From positions 1-9,252 of the forward strand of contig LZRQ01000137.1 in the NCBI GenBank assembly GCA_002159155.1: 9,252 bases of DNA, in the 5' to 3' direction. The stretch is from Firmicutes bacterium ZCTH02-B6 (GTDB lineage Bacteria; Bacillota; Limnochordia; Limnochordales; ZCTH02-B6). Position 1 is the first letter of the stretch; the number at the start of each line of letters is the position of its first letter. The notes under the pieces were generated by a model. The model was not told the origin of the DNA and searched no databases. It worked only from the letters and a program-made list of their open reading frames with translations. The position numbers and the translations under genes are program-made. Of the stretch, positions 1-6,401 are shown one piece after another.

Positions 1-1
1 G

Positions 2-550
2 CTCTACACCGAGCTCAAGGCGGTGCCCGACACCATCATGAGCGCCTTCTCGTGGGATGAGGTGTACGCGCCGTTCCTGCAGGGGCGGGCGGCCATGTTT
101 ATCAGCGGCGACTGGGCGCGGTTTACCGTCGAGCAAAACGCTCCCCACATCAACTGGGGCGTGGCGCCCTTGCCGGCCGGCAAGCGCCGCGCTACGGTGG
201 CCGGCGGCTACAACTTGGCCATCGGCGCCAACAGCCGCAACCGGGAGGCCGCCTGGAAGCTCATCGAGTTCCTGACCGGGCCGCAGGGTGAGGGGATGTT
301 GCTCGAGTACGGGCGGATCCCGGCCCGCAAGGACATCCTCACGTCGGAGGCCGCTCTGCAGGATCCGTTCTTCGCCCTGTTTATCGAGCAGGCGGAGTAC
401 GGCGTGCCGCAGCCCACGCACCCGGCCTGGCTGCGCTTGAACAACATCATCGGCGACGCGTTTGACGCTGTCATCCAGGGCCTCAAGACGCCCAAGCAAG
501 CCTTGGACGACGCGGTGCGCGAAGGGCAGGCCGTGGTCGACAGCATGTGA
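2..550 (+). CDS. ABC sugar importer, solute-binding protein (C-terminal part)
   Basis: This is the last 182 residues of an extracellular solute-binding protein family 1 (MalE/UgpB-like), which captures a sugar or related solute outside the membrane and delivers it to the permeases. The reading frame is open to the left edge, so the signal peptide and N-terminal lobe lie outside the window. Family hallmarks are FLQGRAAMFISGDW (an aromatic ligand-contact region), then a P-L-P-A-G turn, A-G-G-Y-N-L-A-I-G, and the closing helix EAAWKLIEFLTGPQGE. These match the C-terminal half of proteins of usually 400-450 residues. It ends with TGA at 548-550, 76 nt before the first permease, with a strong hairpin in the gap. 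The ligand cannot be predicted from this part; a sugar, oligosaccharide or glycerol-phosphate-like compound would fit the family. Confidence 0.92.
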   Translation, partial: LYTELKAVPDTIMSAFSWDEVYAPFLQGRAAMFISGDWARFTVEQNAPHINWGVAPLPAGKRRATVAGGYNLAIGANSRNREAAWKLIEFLTGPQGEGMLLEYGRIPARKDILTSEAALQDPFFALFIEQAEYGVPQPTHPAWLRLNNIIGDAFDAVIQGLKTPKQALDDAVREGQAVVDSM

Positions 551-572
551 CGGACGAGGCGCGGCCTGGAGC

Positions 573-604
573 GCCCGGGGCGGCCGGGCACGGCCGCCCC
601 GGGC
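573..604 (+). promoter_or_regulatory. Perfect 14-bp intergenic hairpin between binding-protein and permease genes
   Basis: Bases 573-586 and 591-604 are exact reverse complements around a four-base loop (GGCA). Both arms are almost entirely G and C. No T-run follows, so it is not a standard intrinsic terminator. It lies 22 nt after the binding-protein stop and 11 nt before the permease SD at 616-621. Known parallels (malE-malF in enterobacteria) suggest an RNA element that protects the upstream message from 3' exonucleases or weakens read-through, giving more binding protein than permease. The structure is seen directly; the role is inferred. Confidence 0.75.
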
Positions 605-626
605 ACCGGGCCCGCAGGAGGTGGCG

Positions 627-1523
627 ATGGTGACCGGGCGGCGTAACCTCCAGGAGCATGGCTTGATGGGCCTTGCCCTAGTACTGCCGGCCATGCTGGT
701 GCTGGTGGCTGTGGTGCTTTACCCGCTGGCGCGGGGAATTTACATGAGTTTTCATAACGTCACGTTTCTGAATCTCGCCCAGGGAAACCACCTGTTCGTC
801 GGTTTCCAAAACTACCTGGCCGTCTTTGCCAAGCCGGCCTTCTGGACGGCCGTGAAAAACAGCGCCGTCTGGACGGTGGCCAACCTCGTATTCCAAATGG
901 CCTTGGGGCTCGGCTTCGCGCTCCTGCTCAACCAGCCGCTGCGGGGCCGGGGGATGTTTCGCTCCATCGCCCTCATCCCGTGGATTGTGCCGTCGGTCGT
1001 CGCGGTGTTGACGTGGCGGTGGATGTACGATTCGGGCAACGGCATCCTCAACCACTGGCTCATGCGGCTTGGGGTGCTGGACGCGCCGGTCAACTGGCTG
1101 GGCAGCGTCAACACGGTGCTGTGGTCCATCATCGCCGAAAGCGTCTGGAAGGGTACGCCCTTCGTTATGGTGCTGCTTTTGGCCGGTTTGCAGTCCATTC
1201 AGTCGGAACTTTATGAAGCGGCGCAGGTGGACGGTGCGCGCAACTGGCACATCCTGGGCCTCATCATCCTTCCCTTGCTCAAGCGCCACCTGGCCATCGC
1301 CGCGATCTTGACCGTCGTCTACACCTTGAACAACTTCAACGCCATCTGGCTCATGACCCAGGGCGGTCCCTTGCACGCGTCCGAGATTCTCGTCACCTAT
1401 GCGTACAAGACGGCCTTCCAAGACTTCAACCTGGGCCAGGCGTCGGCCATCGCGGTCATCATCTTCATTTTCCTGTCGCTGGTGGCCACCTTGTACATTT
1501 CCGTCGTGGAGCGGGGGGAGTGA
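627..1523 (+). CDS. ABC sugar importer permease, MalF/UgpA type
   Basis: This is an integral membrane subunit of a carbohydrate ABC importer (binding-protein-dependent transport inner membrane component family), 298 residues, normal for the family. I chose ATG 627 because AGGAGG at 616-621 lies 5 nt upstream; the frame is open further upstream but that part is low-complexity and not family-like. About six membrane segments are visible (near residues 13-33, 76-102, 112-131, 163-187, 220-243 and 272-293). The cytoplasmic EAA loop that docks the ATPase starts at residue 197 (EAAQVDGA, then LIILPLL). The GGPLHASEILVTYAY stretch near 246-260 is typical of the MalF-side partner. It overlaps the first possible codon of the next permease by 4 nt, so the two are translationally linked. 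The transported substrate is unknown. Confidence 0.93.
   Translation: MVTGRRNLQEHGLMGLALVLPAMLVLVAVVLYPLARGIYMSFHNVTFLNLAQGNHLFVGFQNYLAVFAKPAFWTAVKNSAVWTVANLVFQMALGLGFALLLNQPLRGRGMFRSIALIPWIVPSVVAVLTWRWMYDSGNGILNHWLMRLGVLDAPVNWLGSVNTVLWSIIAESVWKGTPFVMVLLLAGLQSIQSELYEAAQVDGARNWHILGLIILPLLKRHLAIAAILTVVYTLNNFNAIWLMTQGGPLHASEILVTYAYKTAFQDFNLGQASAIAVIIFIFLSLVATLYISVVERGE
1513..1520 (+). promoter_or_regulatory. Ribosome binding site deciding the second permease start
   Basis: GGGGGGAG at 1513-1520 sits inside the last codons of the first permease. It leaves 5 nt to GTG 1526 but none to GTG 1520, which overlaps the upstream stop as GTGA. The spacing favours GTG 1526; GTG 1532 (11 nt away) is less likely. 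Confidence 0.6.
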
Positions 1524-1525
1524 CG

Positions 1526-2359
1526 GTGCCAGTGCGCAAGGCCCTGGCCGCGGCCGGGAAATACGTCTTGCTGCTGCTGATGGCCGCCTTTTGCGGCTTC
1601 CCGTTCTTGTGGATGTTTTTGACGTCGGTCAAGCCGGCGCCGGAGCTGTACCGTACGCCGCCGACGTTTTTGCCGGAGCAGTGGGTGGCGGCGGCGTACC
1701 CTGAGGTGTGGGTCAACGGGCGGTTCGTGTTGTATTTCTGGAACAGTCTCCTCGTCGCCGGCTTCACCACGCTGTTGGCCGTCGCCCTGGCCACGCTGGC
1801 CGGCTACGGGTTCGCCCGCTTCCGCATCCCGGGCGGCCGGGCCATGCTGCTCGTCATGCTGTTCACGCAGATGTTCCCGGCGGTCCTCTTGGCCATCCCC
1901 TATTACGTCCTGCTGCGGCAGCTCGGGCTCCTCAACTCGTTGTCGGGCCTGGTGCTGGTCAACACCACCTTTGCGCTGCCGCTGGCCACCTGGACGTTGC
2001 GCAACTACTTTTTGACCATGCCCAAGGAGCTCGAAGAAGCGGCCCTCGTGGACGGGTGCACCCGACTGGGGGCGCTCTGGCGGGTCATCTTGCCGGTGGC
2101 CCGGCCCGGCGTCATGGCCGCGGCCATCTTCTGTTTCATAAACGCTTGGAATGAGTTCATGTTTGCCAACACCTTCATCAGCCGCGCCGCCCTGCGGACG
2201 CTGCCCGTCGCGCTGCACGGCCTCATCGGCCAGTACTCTACGGACTGGACGCTGCTGATGGCCGGCTCCGTCATTACGACCTTGCCCATCGCGGCGGTGT
2301 TCCTCCTGGTGCAGCGGCATCTGGTCAGCGGGCTGTCAGCGGGCTCGGTGAAAGGATAA
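1526..2359 (+). CDS. ABC sugar importer permease, MalG/UgpE type
   Basis: This is the second membrane subunit of the importer and would pair with the upstream permease. From GTG 1526 it has 277 residues, the usual MalG-family size; GTG 1520 would add two residues but has no SD spacing. The first membrane helix (about 12-32) is followed by the family-typical FLTSVKPAPELY and P-P-T-F-L-P. The EAA loop starts at residue 171 (EAALVDGC, then WRVILPVARPG at 185-195). The following F-I-N-A-W-N-E-F is the conserved helix start of this family, and the protein ends with the characteristic Gly-Leu-Ser-Ala-Gly-Ser-Val-Lys-Gly tail, which confirms the reading frame through the 3' end. No ATPase gene follows; the next gene is an aldehyde dehydrogenase. 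Substrate unknown. Confidence 0.93.
   Translation: MPVRKALAAAGKYVLLLLMAAFCGFPFLWMFLTSVKPAPELYRTPPTFLPEQWVAAAYPEVWVNGRFVLYFWNSLLVAGFTTLLAVALATLAGYGFARFRIPGGRAMLLVMLFTQMFPAVLLAIPYYVLLRQLGLLNSLSGLVLVNTTFALPLATWTLRNYFLTMPKELEEAALVDGCTRLGALWRVILPVARPGVMAAAIFCFINAWNEFMFANTFISRAALRTLPVALHGLIGQYSTDWTLLMAGSVITTLPIAAVFLLVQRHLVSGLSAGSVKG
2324..2345 (+). repeat. Perfect 11-bp tandem direct repeat in permease 3' end
   Basis: GTCAGCGGGCT occurs twice head to tail (2324-2334 and 2335-2345). It lies in the codons of the conserved C-terminal tail of the second permease. The unit length is not a multiple of three, so loss or gain of one copy would shift the frame. The tail as read matches the family, so the present form is functional-looking. 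Confidence 0.8.
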
Positions 2360-2377
2360 GGAGGCGCCAGCGCGAAG

Positions 2378-3793
2378 ATGGAACGCTACGGGCTTTTCAT
2401 TGGCGGCGAGTGGATGGAAACCGGGGCGACGATTCCGGTCGAGGACAAGTACCGGGGCGATGTATGGGCGGAAGTGGCGCTGGCCGGCGCGGCGGAAGTG
2501 GACGCGGCCGTGCGAGCGGCCCGTCAGGCCTTTGCGGAGGGGCCGCTGCCCGCGTGGCGGCGGGCGGATATTTTGCGCCGCGCCGCTGCGTTGCTCTTGG
2601 CGTGGCGGGACGAGATCGGCCTGGCCATTTGCCGGGAGGTCGGCAAGCCGTTGGCCGAGGCCAAGATGGAAGTGGAGTGGACGGTCGGGCTGTTCCAGCT
2701 GTGCGCCGAGGAGGCGATGCGGCTTTCCGGCGAGATGGTGCCCCTGGACGCCCAGCCCGGCACCGAGGACCGGCTCGCCTTTGCCTTGCGGGTCCCGGTG
2801 GGCGTCGTGGCCGCGATCGCGCCCTTCAACTACCCGCTCAACCAGGCCGCCCACAAGGTGGGGCCGGCCATCGGCGCGGGCAACGCCGTCGTCTTGAAAC
2901 CGTCTCCCAACACGCCGGTGTCGGCCGTGTACATGGCCCGGGCCCTGGCGAAAGCCGGCTTGCCTCCCGGATGGTTCAACCTGGTGCAGGGCGCGGGGGA
3001 TGTGGGCCAGGCCCTGGTGGAGCATCCTGGCGTGGACTTCATCTCTTTCACCGGTAGTGCCCGAACGGGCCTCGCCGTGAAACAGGCGGCGGGGCTGCGC
3101 CCGGTGACGCTGGAGCTCGGGTCCAACTCGGCGACGGTTGTCCACGACGACGCGGATTTCGAGCGGGCGGTGTCCCTGTGCGCCATGGGCGCCTTTTCCA
3201 ACGCCGGCCAGGCGTGCATCTCCGTCCAGCGGGTGTATGTGCAGGAGCGGATTTACGACGAGTTTTGCCGGCGGTTGGCCGCGGAGGCGGAGCGGCTTGT
3301 CGTCGGCGACCCGATGGACCCCCGCACCCAGATCGGCCCCATGATCAGCGTGCCAGCGGCCGAGCGGGCGGAACAATGGGTGCGGGAGGCGGTAGCCGGC
3401 GGGGCGCGCCTTTTGACCGGCGGCCGGCGGCAAGGGGCGCTGTTTTGGCCGACGGTGTTGGCCGGCGTAAAACCGGACATGAAGGTGTCCTGCGAAGAGG
3501 TGTTCGCGCCGGTGGTCGCCCTGAGCCCCTACAGCACCCTTGACGAAGCGCTGGCCATGGTGAACGACACCGCCTACGGGCTGCAGGCGGGCATCTTCAC
3601 CCAAAACATCGGGGCAGCCCTGGCGGCCGCGCGGCAGTTGCAGGTGGGCGGCGTCATCATCAACGACACGTCCCTTTTCCGGCGGGATGTATTGCCCTAC
3701 GGCGGGGTCAAGCGCAGTGGCCATGGCCGCGAAGGCGCCCGCTACGCCATGGAGGAAATGACCGTCCTGCGCACCGTGGTCGTCCGGGCGTAG
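2378..3793 (+). CDS. NAD(P)-dependent aldehyde dehydrogenase
   Basis: This cytoplasmic enzyme of the aldehyde dehydrogenase superfamily (471 residues, normal size) would oxidise an aldehyde to its acid using NAD or NADP. Catalytic residues are all recognisable: Asn151 in A-P-F-N-Y-P-L-N, Lys174 in V-L-K-P-S, the F-T-G-S cofactor turn, general-base Glu246 in LELGSNSA, nucleophile Cys280 in GQACIS and Glu374 in C-E-E-V-F-A-P-V. The spacing Glu-to-Cys is 34, as in classical members. Two motifs differ from the common form: LELGS instead of LELGG, and Pro177 where many NAD-specific enzymes have Glu, which may relax cofactor choice. It starts 18 nt after the permease stop; AAGGAGG at 2358-2364 is the likely SD, with a long 13-nt spacing. 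Placement after a sugar importer suggests a lactaldehyde-, glyceraldehyde- or semialdehyde-type substrate, which is inference. The 98 nt after it (3794-3891) contain no clear terminator. Confidence 0.93.
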   Translation: MERYGLFIGGEWMETGATIPVEDKYRGDVWAEVALAGAAEVDAAVRAARQAFAEGPLPAWRRADILRRAAALLLAWRDEIGLAICREVGKPLAEAKMEVEWTVGLFQLCAEEAMRLSGEMVPLDAQPGTEDRLAFALRVPVGVVAAIAPFNYPLNQAAHKVGPAIGAGNAVVLKPSPNTPVSAVYMARALAKAGLPPGWFNLVQGAGDVGQALVEHPGVDFISFTGSARTGLAVKQAAGLRPVTLELGSNSATVVHDDADFERAVSLCAMGAFSNAGQACISVQRVYVQERIYDEFCRRLAAEAERLVVGDPMDPRTQIGPMISVPAAERAEQWVREAVAGGARLLTGGRRQGALFWPTVLAGVKPDMKVSCEEVFAPVVALSPYSTLDEALAMVNDTAYGLQAGIFTQNIGAALAAARQLQVGGVIINDTSLFRRDVLPYGGVKRSGHGREGARYAMEEMTVLRTVVVRA

Positions 3794-3891
3794 GCAGGCG
3801 GCCGGGGGTTGGAAGGCGGGCCGTGGGTTGGAACGTCGGTTTCCCGGGCAGGTGCCGATCGGGCGTCCCTGAAGGCCGGAGGAGCGGGCCG

Positions 3892-4500
3892 TCACTCCAT
3901 CGGCTGCCGGAGAATGGTACGCCATCGCTCGGGCGCCGCCCGCCGGACGTCGCTGAGGTAGATCTCATGATGCCTGCCCCGGAGCCGGCCGTAGCGCTGA
4001 ATAAACTCGTGGAGCCGGCGGATGGTGGGGCCTTCCTCCGAAAAGGGGCCCACGTGCAAGATTTGTGCGGCACGGCCCTCCTCCCAGCGCTCAAGGCGCA
4101 GCTTGTCCACGGCCAGCCCGGGCTTCTCCCGGCTCACCTTGTCCATCGCTTGCCGGATGACGGCTTCGGGCACGAAGTCCGGCTGCATGATCATCATGGT
4201 CCATTGCCACCGGGCCCGGTCGCCGGTCACAAAGGCGGCCCAATCGTCGGCCCACCAGAGGCCCTCCAGGGGCATGACCGCGTAATCGATGCCGCCGTCG
4301 CTTTTCTTGACCATGAATTTGGCCGTGTATGAGACGGCAAACAACGTTTCCACCGCCCGGGCGTAATCCGGAGATGTGTTGGGGTCGCCGGACCCGTCGA
4401 TCATGAGAAACGCCATGGGCGGCACGTCGACGATCCGGGCCTCCTTGGGCGATGCCTGGTACAACTCCTTAAGTTCTTTTTTGAGGTCGATCTTAGCCAT
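3892..4500 (-). CDS. GyrI-like domain protein
   Basis: This is a 202-residue cytoplasmic protein of the GyrI-like small-molecule-binding family, in the stand-alone, longer form without a DNA-binding domain (the type represented by Listeria Lin2189). Visible signatures are V-P-P-M-A-F-L-M-I-D-G-S-G-D-P at 26-40, M-P-L-E-G-L-W-W at 76-83, the second-half signature around residues 137-160 (E-R-W-E-E-G, then H-V-G-P-F-S-E-E-G-P-T), and HEIYLSDVRR at 178-187. The aromatic cluster (W82, W83, W87, W98, W100) is compatible with a hydrophobic ligand pocket. Some family members have been reported to hydrolyse cyclopropanoid genotoxins and others bind drugs; which applies here is unknown. The ATG is well supported: AGGAGAG lies 7 nt upstream on the minus strand (4508-4514). 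It converges on the dehydrogenase gene and diverges from the HEAT-like gene. Confidence 0.9.
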   Translation of the reverse strand: MAKIDLKKELKELYQASPKEARIVDVPPMAFLMIDGSGDPNTSPDYARAVETLFAVSYTAKFMVKKSDGGIDYAVMPLEGLWWADDWAAFVTGDRARWQWTMMIMQPDFVPEAVIRQAMDKVSREKPGLAVDKLRLERWEEGRAAQILHVGPFSEEGPTIRRLHEFIQRYGRLRGRHHEIYLSDVRRAAPERWRTILRQPME

Positions 4501-4522
4501 CGCTGGTCTCTCCTACGCCACG

Positions 4523-4600
4523 AGGTTTCCTGCGCGGTTCCTCGTTTCCCCGTCGCGGCAGCTGATCCTGGCGCCGGCGGCGAATCATGACAGGAAACCT
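4523..4600. repeat. 10-bp inverted repeat in divergent promoter region
   Basis: AGGTTTCCTG at 4523-4532 is the exact reverse complement of CAGGAAACCT at 4591-4600, with 58 nt between the arms. The left arm also begins inside a smaller dyad (CGAGG 4521-4525, CCTCG 4540-4544). The spacing fits paired operator sites or a chance match; both arms lie between the GyrI-like and HEAT-like genes. Confidence 0.5.
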
Positions 4601-4616
4601 GGCGCCCGACAGTCAA
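4587..4616 (-). promoter_or_regulatory. Possible sigma-A-type promoter for the GyrI-like gene
   Basis: On the minus strand, TTGACT (4616-4611) is followed after 18 nt by TGTCAT (4592-4587). The first hexamer matches the -35 consensus at five of six bases; the second matches the -10 consensus at four of six. It would give a 5' untranslated region of roughly 80 nt. The -10 overlaps the right arm of the inverted repeat. No equally good plus-strand promoter for the HEAT-like gene was found in this gap. Confidence 0.3.
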
Positions 4617-4647
4617 TGTTTGCCCATCCGGAGGGAGGCAGCGTTTC

Positions 4648-5151
4648 ATGGCCGTGGAAAAGCTGGCAGGCGGCGACTGCCGCTCCATCGGCGCCGCCGA
4701 CGCGGTGGCGCAGGAGATCGCGGGCGACCAGGCGCTCTTTGATGAGGTGCTGGCGGCGCTGTACTCCGACGACCCGGTGTTGCGCATGCGGGCGGCGGAC
4801 GCGCTTGAGAAAGCGTCACGCAAGCATCCCGAGCGTCTCCGCCCCCACAAGGACGCTTTCCTGGGTGAGCTGGCGGAGATTGAACAGCAGGAAGTCCGCT
4901 GGCACTTGGCGCAGATGCTCCCGAGGCTTCCCATGGACCGGGCGGAGAAAGCCCGGGCGGTGGAGATCCTCGAAACCTTCTTGAAGGACAAGAGCACCAT
5001 CGTGCGCGTGAACGCCTTGGAGGCCCTCGTCCAGCTGGCCCGGGGCGAGGCGGCCCTGGAAGCCAAGGCGCGGCGCAGGCTGGCGGACGCAATGGAAAAG
5101 GGGCGCCCGGCGGAAAAGGCCCGGGCCCGCAAGTTGCTGGACCACATCTGA
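4648..5151 (+). CDS. Small HEAT-repeat-like protein
   Basis: This 167-residue soluble protein appears to be an all-helical HEAT/ARM-type repeat scaffold. Paired amphipathic helices recur about every 35-38 residues. The clearest units are near 28-60 (short Ser-Asp-Asp-Pro turn, then V-L-R-M-R-A-A-D-A-L), 64-95 and 102-132 (I-V-R-V-N-A-L-E-A-L), with a Lys/Arg/Ala-rich helix pair after 139. No catalytic motif, signal peptide or membrane segment is seen, so a protein-binding role is likely and the partner unknown. ATG 4648 is supported by GAGGGAGG at 4631-4638, 9 nt upstream. The downstream PLP enzyme begins 14 nt after its stop, so the two are very probably co-transcribed. Similar small HEAT-like proteins in Bacillota are uncharacterised; I do not recognise a specific function. 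Confidence 0.85.
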   Translation: MAVEKLAGGDCRSIGAADAVAQEIAGDQALFDEVLAALYSDDPVLRMRAADALEKASRKHPERLRPHKDAFLGELAEIEQQEVRWHLAQMLPRLPMDRAEKARAVEILETFLKDKSTIVRVNALEALVQLARGEAALEAKARRRLADAMEKGRPAEKARARKLLDHI

Positions 5152-5165
5152 AGGGGGGCGCCGCG

Positions 5166-6308
5166 ATGACTTCCTCTGCGGGGAGCGAGCATGCAAAAGA
5201 ATGGAAGCAGGAAACGTGGGTAGTGGCCGCGGGCCGCGCCGTCGAGCCCGGAGCGCCGCTCAACGTGCCGCTCGTTCCCGCCTCCAACTTCATTTTGGGC
5301 GGCGGGAGGGTCTATGCCCGGGATGAGGGCACGCCGACCTGGGAAGCGCTTGAGGAGATCGTCGGCGGTCTTGAGGGCGGCCGGGCGGTAGCTTTTTCCT
5401 CCGGGATGGCCGCCATCGCGGCCGTGTTTGACCAGTTGCCGGCCGGGGCGGTCGTCGTGCTGCCCGATGACTGCTACCAAGGGGTCGCCCACTTGGCCGC
5501 CCACGGGGCCGCCAAGGGGCGCTGGAGCGTCCAGCGGCTCCCGGTGGAAGATACCGCCGCTTGGCTGGGAGCGGCTAAGTACGCCGATCTCCTGTGGCTG
5601 GAGTCGCCTTCCAACCCGCTGCTCGCCGTCGCGGACTTGCCCGCCATTTGCGCCGCCCCCCGCAAGCCCGGGGCCATCGTGGCCGTGGACAACACCTTTG
5701 CCACCCCCTTGAACCAAAAACCGTTGGACATGGGCGCCACGGTGTCGGTGCAGTCAGCGACCAAGTTCATTGGCGGGCACTCGGACTTACTGGCGGGGGT
5801 GGCCACGACCCGGGACGAGCGCCTGTGGCAAGCCTTGCGCACCGCCAGGGAGCTGGCCGGCGCGACGCCGGGAGCTCTGGAGGCTTTCTTGGCTGTCCGG
5901 GGCGCGCGCACCCTCGCCCTGCGGCTCGAGCGGGCGCAGCACAACGCCCTGGTGTTGGCCCAACGCCTTGTCCGCCATCCTCTGGTCAGCGTCGTGCGTT
6001 ATCCGGGCCTACCCTCCCACCCGACCTACGCCACCGCGCGGCGCGTGCTCAAAGGCTTTGGCACCATCATCTCGTTTGACCTCAAGGGGGACGCGGCGTT
6101 CGCCGACGCGGTGTGTCGCCATGTGCGGCTCATCCGCCACGCAACCAGCTTGGGCGCGGTCGAGTCCACTATGGAGCGGCGGGCGGCCATACCCGGACAG
6201 GAGCACTTGCCGGCGACGTTGCTGCGGCTCAGCGTCGGGATCGAGGATGCCGACGACTTGTGGGCGGACCTGGATGGGGCCATCCGGGCGGCGGCGGCCG
6301 GCGCATGA
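5166..6308 (+). CDS. Cys/Met-metabolism PLP-dependent enzyme (cystathionine gamma-synthase/lyase family)
   Basis: This is a cytoplasmic fold-type I PLP enzyme of the transsulfuration family, 380 residues, normal length. Recognisable parts are Tyr50 and Arg52 of the phosphate-binding motif, SSGM at 78-81, Tyr104 (cofactor ring stacking), ESPSN at 146-150, Asp175 in D-N-T-F-A-T-P, the Schiff-base Lys200 in SATKFIGGHSD, SLGAVES at 328-334 and the substrate carboxylate-binding Arg354 in L-L-R-L-S-V-G. The phosphate loop reads YARDEGTPTW rather than the usual YSRxxNPTR, with one extra residue and no Asn. Activity could be cystathionine gamma-synthase, cystathionine gamma-lyase, a homocysteine-forming sulfhydrylase or methionine gamma-lyase; sequence does not decide. 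The run D-D-C-Y-Q-G resembles the synthase form more than methionine gamma-lyase. ATG 5166 has a G-rich SD at 5151-5158, 7 nt upstream, and lies 14 nt after the HEAT-like gene. Confidence 0.92.
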   Translation: MTSSAGSEHAKEWKQETWVVAAGRAVEPGAPLNVPLVPASNFILGGGRVYARDEGTPTWEALEEIVGGLEGGRAVAFSSGMAAIAAVFDQLPAGAVVVLPDDCYQGVAHLAAHGAAKGRWSVQRLPVEDTAAWLGAAKYADLLWLESPSNPLLAVADLPAICAAPRKPGAIVAVDNTFATPLNQKPLDMGATVSVQSATKFIGGHSDLLAGVATTRDERLWQALRTARELAGATPGALEAFLAVRGARTLALRLERAQHNALVLAQRLVRHPLVSVVRYPGLPSHPTYATARRVLKGFGTIISFDLKGDAAFADAVCRHVRLIRHATSLGAVESTMERRAAIPGQEHLPATLLRLSVGIEDADDLWADLDGAIRAAAAGA

Positions 6309-6310
6309 GG

Positions 6311-6333
6311 AAACGGCGGACAAAACGGCTGAC
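6311..6333 (+). repeat. Short imperfect tandem repeat after the PLP enzyme gene
   Basis: Two 11-base copies, aaacggcggac (6311-6321) and aaacggctgac (6323-6333), differ at one base and are one base apart. They begin two bases after the PLP enzyme stop codon, in the AT-richer start of the intergenic gap. No function is evident. Confidence 0.5.
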
Positions 6334-6372
6334 AACGAAATGGGGTGCCATGGCGGTCCCGTTCCCTGGCTA

Positions 6373-6401
6373 CTGTCCCGTCCCTTCGCTACTGGTATAA
6401 C
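6373..6401 (+). promoter_or_regulatory. Extended -10 promoter-like element before the germination operon
   Basis: TGGTATAAC at 6393-6401 contains TATAAC (five of six bases of the -10 consensus) preceded by TG one base earlier, as in extended -10 promoters. A weak -35 match, CTGTCC at 6373-6378, sits 17 nt upstream. It is 65 nt before the first gene of the operon. I did not find a convincing forespore sigma-G or sigma-F type site in the same 158-nt gap. Confidence 0.4.

Noticed and set aside
462..626. Upstream extension of the first permease frame
   Set aside because: The extra 55 residues overlap the binding-protein gene and hairpin, are Arg/Pro-rich, and lack an SD; ATG 627 has a strong SD.
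3794..3891. Possible terminator between convergent genes, and a 9-base repeat gggttggaa (3806-3814, 3825-3833)
   Set aside because: Only 4-5 bp stems without T-runs could be found, and the repeat is short enough to be chance in G-rich DNA.
2336..3925. Long minus-strand open frame (529 codons) opposite the aldehyde dehydrogenase gene
   Set aside because: It is antisense to a gene with all catalytic motifs, its translation is rich in Arg, Gly, His and Pro without family features, and such frames are expected in GC-rich DNA.
3823..4332. Plus-strand open frame (169 codons) after the dehydrogenase
   Set aside because: It is antisense to the clearly recognised GyrI-like gene, which has a proper SD and conserved motifs.
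4401..5717. Minus-strand open frame (438 codons) spanning the GyrI-like, HEAT-like and PLP enzyme region
   Set aside because: It runs through three supported genes and an intergenic promoter region, with no recognisable domain.
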